Under the pieces are notes generated by a model. That model saw nothing but the letters and a program-made list of their open reading frames with translations. It was not told where the DNA came from and did no database searches. A DNA stretch of 64,000 nucleotides from UBA2336 sp964404445 (GTDB lineage: Bacteria; Bacteroidota; Bacteroidia; Cytophagales; Cyclobacteriaceae), in assembly GCA_964404445.1 (NCBI GenBank), contig CAYOJW010000003.1:310001-374000 (forward strand). Reading direction: 5' to 3'. The position numbers and the translations under genes were made by a program. The number at the start of each line of letters is the position of its first letter. The first letter of the stretch is position 1. This document shows, piece by piece, positions 1-8,049 of this stretch.

Positions 1-29
1 AAAAAGTCCTGACAAAACTGCCAGGACTT
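1..29 (-). terminator. Rho-independent terminator after the GH3 gene
   Basis: Read on the minus strand, an 8-bp stem (AAGTCCTG with CAGGACTT) closes a 10-nt loop and is followed by a run of T at the window edge. It lies about 24 nt beyond the stop codon of the GH3 gene and would end the polysaccharide utilisation transcript. Confidence 0.75.
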
Positions 30-52
30 CTATAACCTAATAGTAACGCAGA

Positions 53-2353
53 TTACTTCAGCGTAAACTCAGCTTTTTTTACATCGCGTGAGTTTGTGCC
101 TACAAAAACATGAAACTTACCAGGCTCTGAGCCAAAGCTCAAATCAGATTTATAAAACGAAAGGTCTTCGTTTGTAAGGTAAAAGGTAACGGTTTTTGTT
201 TCACCGGCTTTAATGAATACTTTCTCAAACGCTTTCAGTTCTTTTACCGGGCGCGTAACAGAAGCTACCAGGTCGCGGATGTAAAGCTGTACCACTTCTT
301 TGCCATCGCGTGTGCCAGTGTTGGTGACATCAACGGTTACCCGGATCGAATCGGCAGGGATCATCTCATTTTTATCAAGTGTGATCTCGCTGTACTGAAA
401 TGTTGTATAGCTTAATCCGTAACCAAACGGATAAACAGGATCGTTGGAAACATCTAAATAATTCGACCGGAATTTTTGGAACCATTGCCCTTCCGGTAAC
501 GGACGGCCAGTGTTTTTCTGTCCGTAATACATTGGTAACTGCCCAACGTTTTGAGGGAAGGTAGTCGATAACTTGCCCGAAGGGTTAACATCACCAAACA
601 GAACATCGGCAATGGCATCACCGGCTTCACTTCCGCCAAACCAAACGTTTATAATGGCCGGTACGTTTTCGCTTTCCCATTTTATGGCGAGCGGTCGGCC
701 GGTGAACAATACTAATACTACGGGTTTGCCGGTAGCCAGCAAGGCTTTGAGTAATTCCTTTTGTGTATCGGGAATATCGATGTTGCTGCGGCTCGATGCT
801 TCACCGCTCATTTCGGCAGCTTCACCTAATGCCGCTACAATAACATCGGCACCGCGTGCAATTTTAAGGGCTTCTTTGCGGATAACCGATGCGGGGCGTT
901 TGTCGCGGTGTAATGTTTTACCGAACAGGGTTGAGTTGTTCTCTAATTTTTCATCATCCGTAAGGTTAGAACCTTTGGCATATACGATTTTGGCCTTGCC
1001 GCCAACAGCTTTCTCAAGCCCGGCACGCAACGAAATGGATTGATCGAACTTGGCGGCCACACTCCACGTACCGGTCATATTTTCTTTTGCATCGGCCAAC
1101 GGCCCTACCAGCGCAATGGTGCCCGATTTTTTTATTGGCAGCGTGTTCTTATCGTTTTTCAGCAATACAAAACTTTGCGCGGCAATGCTGCGGGCTTCGG
1201 CACGGTTTGCTTCGGTGAATACATCGGTTTTTGCCCGGCTTTCATCACAATATTTGTAAGGGTTTTTGAAAAGCCCTAATTCAAACTTGGCGCGTAAAAT
1301 TCTGCGGCAGGCTTCGTTGATCTGGGCTTCGGTGATTTTTCCTTCATCCAATGATTTTTTAAGTGTACCTAAGAAACCTTCGGCTACCATATCCATGTCT
1401 AACCCGGCTGTAAGCGCTTTCGCGGAAACATCTTGCAGGTCTTCACCGTAACCATGGTCGATCATTTCAGAAACTCCGGTGTAATCCGAAACGATAAAAC
1501 CGTTAAAACCCCATTGCTTGCGAAGCACATCGGTGAGTAACCATTTGTTGGCCGTTGCCGGAATACCGTCAATCTCGTTAAACGAGGCCATCACACTTCC
1601 CACACCGGCATCGACTGCCGCTTTATAGGGTAGAAAATATTCGTTATACATGCGGTTGCGGCTCATATCGGTTGTGTTGTAGTCGCGGCCAGCTTCGGCA
1701 GCACCGTATAAAGCGTAATGTTTTACACACGCCATGATGGTATTGTTGCCTGAGTAATCTTTACCCTGATAACCGCGCACCATCGCTTGTGCGATCAAAC
1801 TGCCGAGGTAAGGGTCTTCACCACTGCCTTCGGATATTCGCCCCCAGCGGGCATCGCGCGAAATATCTACCATAGGCGAGAAAGTCCAGTTGATGCCATC
1901 GGCACTGGCCTCTTGTGCGGCAATGCGCGCGCTGCGTTCAATCAGTTCCATGTCCCAACTGCAGCTTAACCCTAACGGGATGGGGAATACGGTTTCGTAT
2001 CCATGAATAACATCCATACCAAAGATCAACGGTATTTTAAGACGACTCTTTTCGACAGCAATGCGTTGCACTTCTTTGATTTTGGCAACACTTTTTATGT
2101 TGAACAACCCGCCTACTTTTCCTTCTTCAATTTTTCTGCCGATGCCGGAGCTTTGGGCTTGTCCGGTTACGATGTCACCGGCACCTGCGGGAAGATTAAG
2201 CTGCCCGATTTTTTCTTCGAGCGTCATGAGTGCCAACAGCGAGTCGATTTGTTTGGCATAAGGATCGTTGAGTGTTCTTTTATGATCGGTTGTGAAGGCA
2301 AATGCAACTAACACAAGTATTGCAGTGAATAATTGTAGAGATAGGGATTTCAT
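53..2353 (-). CDS. bglX: Glycoside hydrolase family 3 beta-glucosidase (BglX-like)
   Basis: Predicted secreted or periplasmic exo-beta-glucosidase that removes glucose from the non-reducing end of beta-glucan oligosaccharides. The 766 residues match full-length BglX-type GH3 enzymes. A signal peptide (about 1-22) is followed by the (beta/alpha)8 domain, in which D290 of the motif IVSDYTG is the expected nucleophile. Then come the second GH3 domain (about 390-620), with GEAAEMSGEA and DVLFGDVNPSGKL, and a C-terminal fibronectin type III-like domain (about 665-760). It is the last gene of the minus-strand locus, 40 bp after a GH144-like gene, and a terminator follows. Next to two predicted endo-beta-1,2-glucanases it probably finishes sophoro-oligosaccharides to glucose. 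The family is certain; the linkage specificity is inferred from context. Confidence 0.93.
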   Translation of the reverse strand: MKSLSLQLFTAILVLVAFAFTTDHKRTLNDPYAKQIDSLLALMTLEEKIGQLNLPAGAGDIVTGQAQSSGIGRKIEEGKVGGLFNIKSVAKIKEVQRIAVEKSRLKIPLIFGMDVIHGYETVFPIPLGLSCSWDMELIERSARIAAQEASADGINWTFSPMVDISRDARWGRISEGSGEDPYLGSLIAQAMVRGYQGKDYSGNNTIMACVKHYALYGAAEAGRDYNTTDMSRNRMYNEYFLPYKAAVDAGVGSVMASFNEIDGIPATANKWLLTDVLRKQWGFNGFIVSDYTGVSEMIDHGYGEDLQDVSAKALTAGLDMDMVAEGFLGTLKKSLDEGKITEAQINEACRRILRAKFELGLFKNPYKYCDESRAKTDVFTEANRAEARSIAAQSFVLLKNDKNTLPIKKSGTIALVGPLADAKENMTGTWSVAAKFDQSISLRAGLEKAVGGKAKIVYAKGSNLTDDEKLENNSTLFGKTLHRDKRPASVIRKEALKIARGADVIVAALGEAAEMSGEASSRSNIDIPDTQKELLKALLATGKPVVLVLFTGRPLAIKWESENVPAIINVWFGGSEAGDAIADVLFGDVNPSGKLSTTFPQNVGQLPMYYGQKNTGRPLPEGQWFQKFRSNYLDVSNDPVYPFGYGLSYTTFQYSEITLDKNEMIPADSIRVTVDVTNTGTRDGKEVVQLYIRDLVASVTRPVKELKAFEKVFIKAGETKTVTFYLTNEDLSFYKSDLSFGSEPGKFHVFVGTNSRDVKKAEFTLK

Positions 2354-2393
2354 AAGCGTGTGTTTTCGAAAACGAAACGGATAAGGTTAAGTA

Positions 2394-3749
2394 TTAATAG
2401 GTAAAACCAAGTTTGGTTAAGCCGGCCTGCACTTCGGGCGCCTGCATAAAGAGTTTCCAGAGTAATCCGGTGCGGTGGTTCTCGATCATTACCGGTATGG
2501 GGCCCTGGTCGATGGCGAGGTATCGCGGCAACAACCATTTGTCGGAAAAACTAAAGGCATCGTAGGGGCCATACACCCCGATTAAACTGTCGCGTGACGG
2601 GGCGTACATGAATTTCAAAAACTTCATGCTTTCTTCGGGCGTGTAGGGGAAAGACGAAAGCGCTGCGGTGGGTGAAATAACCCCGAGGTCATCGGAGGGG
2701 TTATGGCCTGCATAGCCTTTTGTAGAATAGCTTGATGTAAAGCCCCAGCAGTTTTCACCGTAACCTTCGTAGTGTTTAGGGTTGTCGATGGCATAACGGT
2801 AGTTAATGAGCGTATGGTTTTTGTTAACATCCCAATAGTTTCCGTACCGGTCGCTGAGGTTGCGCGGGTCTAATCCTAAATAAGAATAGTGTGCCCAAAA
2901 CAACGGGCCTACCGGGTTGCCATCGTGTTCGTAATGATCGACAATGGTGGGCAGATCATAAAAAACACGATCGGTTTTAATACTGTCGTTGCGTGCCCAG
3001 CCTTCGTGATACACTTCGGGTTTAATGCCATGGGTGGGCGATGAGGCGGCCAGCACGTAGGTGATTAAACATTCGTTATACCCGCCAATAGGGAAGTTCA
3101 TTCCCCACGCATATTCGGGCGACCAGTGCCAGTACAACACATCTTCGCCACGGGTGTACCAGTTCCAGTCTATTTCGCGCCAGAGTTTGTCGATTTTGGC
3201 TGCCAATGCTTTTTCCTGTTCGTTGCCGTCTTTAAAATATTCGCGCACGGTTAATAAACCCTGCACTAAAAAAGATGTTTCGACTAAATCGCCTCCGTTA
3301 TCTTTTTTGCCAAACGGTTTTACTTTTCCGGTTGTGCCATCAATCCAGTGCGACCACACCCCGTGGAAACGATCGGCTGTATCTAAGAAGTTGACAATTT
3401 TTGTGTAGCGTTCTAATGCCTGTTTGCGTGTAATGAAACCGCGTTCAATACCTACTAATATGGCCATCAGCCCGAAACCTGAACCTCCGGTGGTAACAAC
3501 GTGCTGGTCGTTTTGCGGGTAGATGCCATCCATGTGCGTACGTTCTTTGGCGAGGCCGGATGTTTCTTCGGCATTATCCCAGAAATACTGAAAGGTTTGG
3601 TATTGCACCAGCGTGAGCAATGAGTCGTTACTGATGGCGAGCGAATCGTTTTGAAGTGAAGCTTTTTTATCGGAACAGGCTGTTGCAAAGCAGAGTAAGG
3701 CAACAGTTAGTGCGGGGATAAGCGAGAGAATGTTTTTGCGGTAGATCAT
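2394..3749 (-). CDS. GH144-like (glycoamylase-domain) lipoprotein, short form
   Basis: Predicted lipoprotein glycoside hydrolase of 451 residues. The start is taken at the ATG giving MIYRKNILSL, which puts a hydrophobic stretch ahead of C25 (FATAC, lipobox) and leaves 10 bp to the upstream stop codon. A start nine codons earlier would overlap that gene. The (alpha/alpha)6-barrel domain fills about residues 50-450, with conserved blocks SGFGLMAILVG, FHGVWSHWIDG, GGDLVETSFLVQG, LYWHWSPEYAW, NECLITYVLAA, HYSYLGLDPRNL, YAGHNPSDDLG and AIDQGPIPVMIENHRTG. Pfam calls the domain glycoamylase, but characterised members (GH144) cut beta-1,2-glucan. The protein is a paralogue of the gene just upstream, without its N-terminal Ig-like domain. 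Catalytic residues were not assigned. Confidence 0.85.
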   Translation of the reverse strand: MIYRKNILSLIPALTVALLCFATACSDKKASLQNDSLAISNDSLLTLVQYQTFQYFWDNAEETSGLAKERTHMDGIYPQNDQHVVTTGGSGFGLMAILVGIERGFITRKQALERYTKIVNFLDTADRFHGVWSHWIDGTTGKVKPFGKKDNGGDLVETSFLVQGLLTVREYFKDGNEQEKALAAKIDKLWREIDWNWYTRGEDVLYWHWSPEYAWGMNFPIGGYNECLITYVLAASSPTHGIKPEVYHEGWARNDSIKTDRVFYDLPTIVDHYEHDGNPVGPLFWAHYSYLGLDPRNLSDRYGNYWDVNKNHTLINYRYAIDNPKHYEGYGENCWGFTSSYSTKGYAGHNPSDDLGVISPTAALSSFPYTPEESMKFLKFMYAPSRDSLIGVYGPYDAFSFSDKWLLPRYLAIDQGPIPVMIENHRTGLLWKLFMQAPEVQAGLTKLGFTY

Positions 3750-3759
3750 ATATAAATAA

Positions 3760-5445
3760 TTAGTACGTAAAGCCAAGTTTGGTTAGTCCGGTTTGTATTT
3801 CGGGGGCTGACATAAACAAATCCCACAAAAGACCTGTCCGGTAATTTTCGATCATTACAATAACAGGTCCCTGATCAATGGCGAGGTAGGAGTTAGCGAT
3901 CCATCCCTGATTAAGGTTAAAGGCATCGTAAAACCCGTACTCACCCAATAGCTTATCGCCCATTATATAGTAAAAATATTTTAATGCGGCCATCGATTCG
4001 TCAGGGGTATAGGGAAATGCCGATAGTGCTGCCGTTGGCGTAATTACACCAAGATCGTTGGTAGGTGAGTGGGCGCTGTACCCCTGATGGTTGTCGCTGG
4101 CGGTTAAGCCCCAACTGTTCTCACTATATCCCCAATAATTTTTAGGGTTGCGTACGCAATATTTGTAATTAATAAGTGTGTGGTTAGTGTTTTGTTCCCA
4201 GTAATTAGCGTATTCATCTTCAAGATTTCGGGGGTCTAACCCTAAAAATGAATAATGTGTAAAGAAAAGAGGGCCGCCATAGTCAAACCCGAGTGGGAGC
4301 ACAGTGCCTTCGTATGTTCTTCCATTGCGCATACCGCCATTGCTTGCCCAGCCTGCTGTATAAACTTCTTTTGGGATGGTATTATCTTCGGGTGCGGCTG
4401 CGGCCAACACGTAGGTGATTAAACATTCGTTCCAGCCTTTTACCTGATGATTCATAGCCCACTCTTTATCGGGCGACCAGTGCCAGTACAATACGTTTTG
4501 ATTGTTGCGCCTGTACCAATCCCATTCAACCCCATGCCATAGTGCATTAATGCGGTCGATCATCAGGTGTTCTTCGGGCACGGCATCGTTTAAATACTGG
4601 CGGAATGTTATTACCCCCTGAACCAAAAAAGCAGTTTCTACGAGGTCGCCTCCGTTATCGTTGGCACTAAAGGGTATTACTTTGCCGGTGTTGCCATTGA
4701 TCCAGTGCGACCATGCACCATGAAAACGGTCGGCAGTTTCGAGGAAGGTTAAAATTTTGTTCATCTGATCAAGCCCCTGCTGGCGTGTGATAAAATCACG
4801 TTCCATACCTACAATAAGAGCCATAATACCGAAACCGGAGCCACCGCTGGTTACCAGGTTGCCCGATGTATTCCGTTCGCGTGCCATACCACTGTTGGGT
4901 TCGGCAAAATGATAAAAGTATTTGAATGTTCTTTGTTGTATAACCGACAACAAGTCGTTGGTGTTGTCGTTGTCGCTGTCTTCATCAGCAATGAGATCGA
5001 ATTTGGGGGTTGGGTCAAGTTGCGTAATGAGTTTAGTCATTAACAGGCTCCCGAATGTTTTATTGGCAGCAGATGTGAGGGCTTCATCGATGTAAAACGT
5101 ATAACTTTTGAAAAAGCCAAGCGGTGAGGCCGGGGTTACGGTAACAGTGCTGTCGCCATTGGTGTATGCAAAGTTTACCGGTATGTTGCCTGTTGGTATT
5201 GTTATAACAAGTGCTTGCACTGCACTGTTTTTATCGATTGGTTCCGAAAATTTCAGGATTATTTCGGGGTTAACAGAAATGTTGGAGAGTGTTGTGTTGA
5301 ATGGTTTCCCGTCAACCGTAATGTTTTTTAGTGTAAAAGGGGTTGGGTCTTCTTTTTTGGGTGCGTCATCGCTGCACGAAACCATAAGCAACAACAGACT
5401 TACTAAAGGTACTGAAATGATTTTTTTGAAAAATAATCGTGTCAT
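3760..5445 (-). CDS. GH144-like lipoprotein with N-terminal Ig-like domain
   Basis: Lipoprotein of 561 residues with C24 as the likely lipidated cysteine (LMVSC). Residues about 37-145 look like a bacterial Ig-like domain of the SbsA/Big_5 type (ILKFSEPIDKNSAV, SYTFYIDEALTS). After an acidic linker (DEDSDNDN) comes the same catalytic domain as in the next gene: SGFGIMALIVGMERDF, FHGAWSHWINGNTGK, GGDLVETAFLVQG, LYWHWSPDKEWAMNH, GLDPRNLEDEYANYW and AIDQGPVIVMIENYRTG. It probably sits on the outer face of the outer membrane and makes the first cuts in the polysaccharide. A terminator separates it from the LamG gene, so its expression may be lower than that of susCD or may need readthrough. Confidence 0.86.
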   Translation of the reverse strand: MTRLFFKKIISVPLVSLLLLMVSCSDDAPKKEDPTPFTLKNITVDGKPFNTTLSNISVNPEIILKFSEPIDKNSAVQALVITIPTGNIPVNFAYTNGDSTVTVTPASPLGFFKSYTFYIDEALTSAANKTFGSLLMTKLITQLDPTPKFDLIADEDSDNDNTNDLLSVIQQRTFKYFYHFAEPNSGMARERNTSGNLVTSGGSGFGIMALIVGMERDFITRQQGLDQMNKILTFLETADRFHGAWSHWINGNTGKVIPFSANDNGGDLVETAFLVQGVITFRQYLNDAVPEEHLMIDRINALWHGVEWDWYRRNNQNVLYWHWSPDKEWAMNHQVKGWNECLITYVLAAAAPEDNTIPKEVYTAGWASNGGMRNGRTYEGTVLPLGFDYGGPLFFTHYSFLGLDPRNLEDEYANYWEQNTNHTLINYKYCVRNPKNYWGYSENSWGLTASDNHQGYSAHSPTNDLGVITPTAALSAFPYTPDESMAALKYFYYIMGDKLLGEYGFYDAFNLNQGWIANSYLAIDQGPVIVMIENYRTGLLWDLFMSAPEIQTGLTKLGFTY

Positions 5446-5466
5446 TTTGGTGTTAAGGGTAGTACG

Positions 5467-5503
5467 AAAAAAAAGGGCACATAATAAAACACTATGTGCC
5501 CTT
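5467..5503 (-). terminator. Rho-independent terminator inside the polysaccharide utilisation locus
   Basis: On the minus strand an 11-bp perfect stem (AAGGGCACATA with TATGTGCCCTT) and a 9-nt loop are followed by eight T residues. It begins 18 nt after the LamG stop codon and ends about 20 nt before the next start codon. It therefore sits between the binding and transport genes and the enzyme genes. Confidence 0.85.
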
Positions 5504-5521
5504 AAAAATTAGTGATGCAAA

Positions 5522-6427
5522 TTATCTTCCGGCATTACCTAAGTTGTATAATGCACCAACTTGAGCAGATGTAAGATTTGTGTTATACACCCTTACATCG
5601 TCAATTGAAGCATTAGCCCATGGGTTCCAGCCTTGTTGACCGGGTGCGTTTGCGAAACCAATATCACTTGATGCCAAGCTACCAAATACAGCTTTTACGG
5701 GTGTAGATAAAATCATAACCCCGGTTTCACCCCTTTGTGTCCATCCGCCAACATCTACACCATTGGCATAAAGATAAAATTTGTTTGTGCTGGCTTCCCA
5801 TACCATAACATGGTGTACCCAGTCCTGAGCACCGAGAAACCAAGCCCCTGTTTCACCACCGGTATTCCTTTGTGCAATATTATCCTGGCCTTTGTTGCCA
5901 TCAGCGGTATGCGTTATTAAATTGTTTTTAAGCTCTAATGTGTCCGATGATGGAAGGTGACGACCTGTTTCAGCACTTGCTACGATGTCACCCCAAATAT
6001 CAGATACGTTAGTAGGGAACAAACCAAAGAAGGCTGTGTAACCAGCTTTTGCAGTTCTTTTATTACCTCTTACGTTTACCCAGTAACTCACACTAAAGTT
6101 ATTCAACGCATTTGCGTTGCTAAAAGCTGGAATAGTTGAAGGATATACTAAGACACCTTCTGTTAGTTTTAAAGCTTTGCCTATTTTTCCGGCTCCGAAA
6201 CCAACTGTTCCGTAGGTGTTAGAAGGAGCTGTTGATGATATTCTTTCATTGTTCGTATCATCAAAAGTCCAGTGTGCAACTAAGTTGTCAGCCGCTACTT
6301 CATTTGAATTGTTGTACCCGTCAATTTTAGGTAACTGTTTTTCGTCATCCGAGCAAGCGCCCAGCGTAATCAAAGCGCCTGCAACGGCACTTGCAAATAC
6401 TAATTTAATCGTCTTTTTCATTTTCAT
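5522..6427 (-). CDS. LamG/concanavalin A-like surface lipoprotein
   Basis: Lipoprotein of 301 residues: charged N-terminus, hydrophobic segment and lipobox ending at C25 (TLGAC), followed by SDDE, the kind of acidic stretch linked to surface export in Bacteroidota. The rest is one LamG jelly-roll domain: LVAHWTFDDTNN, GKALKLTEG, FSVSYWVNVRG, WVHHVMVWEASTNKFYLYANG and a closing ASIDDVRVYNTNLT. Such domains bind glycans; some are enzymes, but no catalytic signature was recognised. Its place directly after susD is where a surface glycan-binding protein is usually encoded, so that role is inferred. The gene is followed by a strong terminator. Confidence 0.82.
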   Translation of the reverse strand: MKMKKTIKLVFASAVAGALITLGACSDDEKQLPKIDGYNNSNEVAADNLVAHWTFDDTNNERISSTAPSNTYGTVGFGAGKIGKALKLTEGVLVYPSTIPAFSNANALNNFSVSYWVNVRGNKRTAKAGYTAFFGLFPTNVSDIWGDIVASAETGRHLPSSDTLELKNNLITHTADGNKGQDNIAQRNTGGETGAWFLGAQDWVHHVMVWEASTNKFYLYANGVDVGGWTQRGETGVMILSTPVKAVFGSLASSDIGFANAPGQQGWNPWANASIDDVRVYNTNLTSAQVGALYNLGNAGR

Positions 6428-6466
6428 TGGTGTTTAATTTTAGAGTTAAGTGTTTATTTCAGTTTA

Positions 6467-8029
6467 TTAATAATTCGGGTTTTGTGTTAATACGTTGCCG
6501 CTCAACAGAATTTGCGAATTTGGTATGGGCAGTAACTCGTGTTTACCGGCTGTAAAATTTGTTTTACCGGAAGCGTGCATGATTGCCGCCATACGGCCGG
6601 GGCTTCGCCTGTCTTGTCGAACCAAATCCCAAAAGCGGTCGTGTTCCATGGCTAATTCAAGTCTGCGTTCGTTCCAAATTTGCTCGCGTGTTACCCCGGT
6701 TAGTCCATCAAGGCCAGCGCGTTCACGAACTTCATTTACACGGGCATCGGCATCGCCCGTGCCAAGGCGTTGTGCGGCTTCGGCATTCATCAGTAAAACT
6801 TCGGCATAACGCAATACCCGAATGTTTTTAGGGCGGTCTTTTTCATTGGGTACAGCATAATCTTCTTTGGTTTTGCTTGTATAGGCTTTATAGTTATAGT
6901 ACAAATTCTGAACGGAGTCGGAGCTTGGAATTCTACGGCCATCCCAAAACGTAGTGCCTGCGTGCGTTCCGGAGTTATCGATAAAAATAATGGTTGCCGC
7001 TTTACGCAAATCGTTGGGTTCGTATGCATTGATTAATGAAAGTGACGGGTTATTAAAACCCCAGCCCATATCATCCCAACCGCCTGCACCACCGGTGCGA
7101 GGCCCTTGGCAGCCGGTATAGTTATTAATTTTAAAATTAGCATTGTTAAACTTACCGGTTTGGATTTCGAAAATAGATTCGATGTTGTTCTCGCCCTCTT
7201 GCCGCCAGATGGTGGCATAGTCGGTTGCTAAATCGTATTTAGTCGATGCTATTACGGCTTCGGTTAAGTCATAAACTTTTTGCCAGTCGGCAGCGGCATC
7301 GGTTGTTGAAGCCTTGTATAAATACGCTTTTGCCAACATGGCCTGCGCTGCGCCTTTGGTAGCATGGCCGTTGGCTGCCGATTTTTCAGCGAGGCTGTTT
7401 ACGGCAAATTCCAGATCATGTATGATACTGTCATATACAACCGATTCAGCAACTCGCGTTTTAAACATCGGGTCGGTGTTTGCATCATCGGCATCGCGTG
7501 CTACCCGCAGCACTAACGGAACACCGCCAAACATGCGCACTAAGTTAAAGTAGAAATATCCGCGTAAAAATTTAACCTCGCCTAAGTATTGTGTTTTAAG
7601 CTCGGTATCTAACGCTGAACTTTGTACGGCTTTTATGGCCTGATTGGCCGCACCAATACCATTGTAATGGCCTGCCCAAAGCGATTCGCAAAACACATTG
7701 GTAGGAGTGTGTAAAAAATCGTCTAATGCACCAACGGGTACTAATTGATCGCTGGCTGTGCTGCCTTTATCGGCATCGTCAGACATGATGCTGGTTACCG
7801 AAATGTAAGCGAAACCGTGTGTATCGCCTTTGCCCCACGAATCGCCCTGTAATAAACTGTTATAAACACCTGTTACGAGTTTCTCGGCCAGACGAGGATC
7901 CGATTCAGGCGTAACCCCTGCCTGGGGTTTTACGTCAAGAAAATCATCACACGAAACGAAAAGGGTAATGAATAATATAAACAATACCCGGTATGTATGG
8001 TGTGTAGTATATTTTTTAATTGCTTTCAT
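6467..8029 (-). CDS. susD: SusD/RagB family nutrient-binding lipoprotein
   Basis: Outer-membrane lipoprotein of 520 residues that forms the lid of the SusC transporter and binds glycan at the cell surface. C27 is the lipidation site (LFVSCDDFLDVKP, the usual SusD start). The N-terminal SusD-like part shows LRGYFYFNLVRMFGGVPLV, AKAYLYKASTTD and a TPR-type helical scaffold. The C-terminal RagB part ends with RNIRVLRYAEVLLMNAEA, ERRLELAMEHDRFWDLVRQ and LLPIPNSQI. The length is normal. The gene starts 20 bp after the susC stop codon and is clearly co-transcribed with it. The ligand is inferred from the neighbouring enzymes. Confidence 0.96.
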   Translation of the reverse strand: MKAIKKYTTHHTYRVLFILFITLFVSCDDFLDVKPQAGVTPESDPRLAEKLVTGVYNSLLQGDSWGKGDTHGFAYISVTSIMSDDADKGSTASDQLVPVGALDDFLHTPTNVFCESLWAGHYNGIGAANQAIKAVQSSALDTELKTQYLGEVKFLRGYFYFNLVRMFGGVPLVLRVARDADDANTDPMFKTRVAESVVYDSIIHDLEFAVNSLAEKSAANGHATKGAAQAMLAKAYLYKASTTDAAADWQKVYDLTEAVIASTKYDLATDYATIWRQEGENNIESIFEIQTGKFNNANFKINNYTGCQGPRTGGAGGWDDMGWGFNNPSLSLINAYEPNDLRKAATIIFIDNSGTHAGTTFWDGRRIPSSDSVQNLYYNYKAYTSKTKEDYAVPNEKDRPKNIRVLRYAEVLLMNAEAAQRLGTGDADARVNEVRERAGLDGLTGVTREQIWNERRLELAMEHDRFWDLVRQDRRSPGRMAAIMHASGKTNFTAGKHELLPIPNSQILLSGNVLTQNPNY

Positions 8030-8049
8030 AATGAATGATTCAATCTGAA

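Noticed and set aside
2394..5445. Starch-degrading glucoamylases
   Set aside because: The Pfam name suggests it, but characterised relatives act on beta-1,2-glucan and no alpha-glucan enzymes accompany them.
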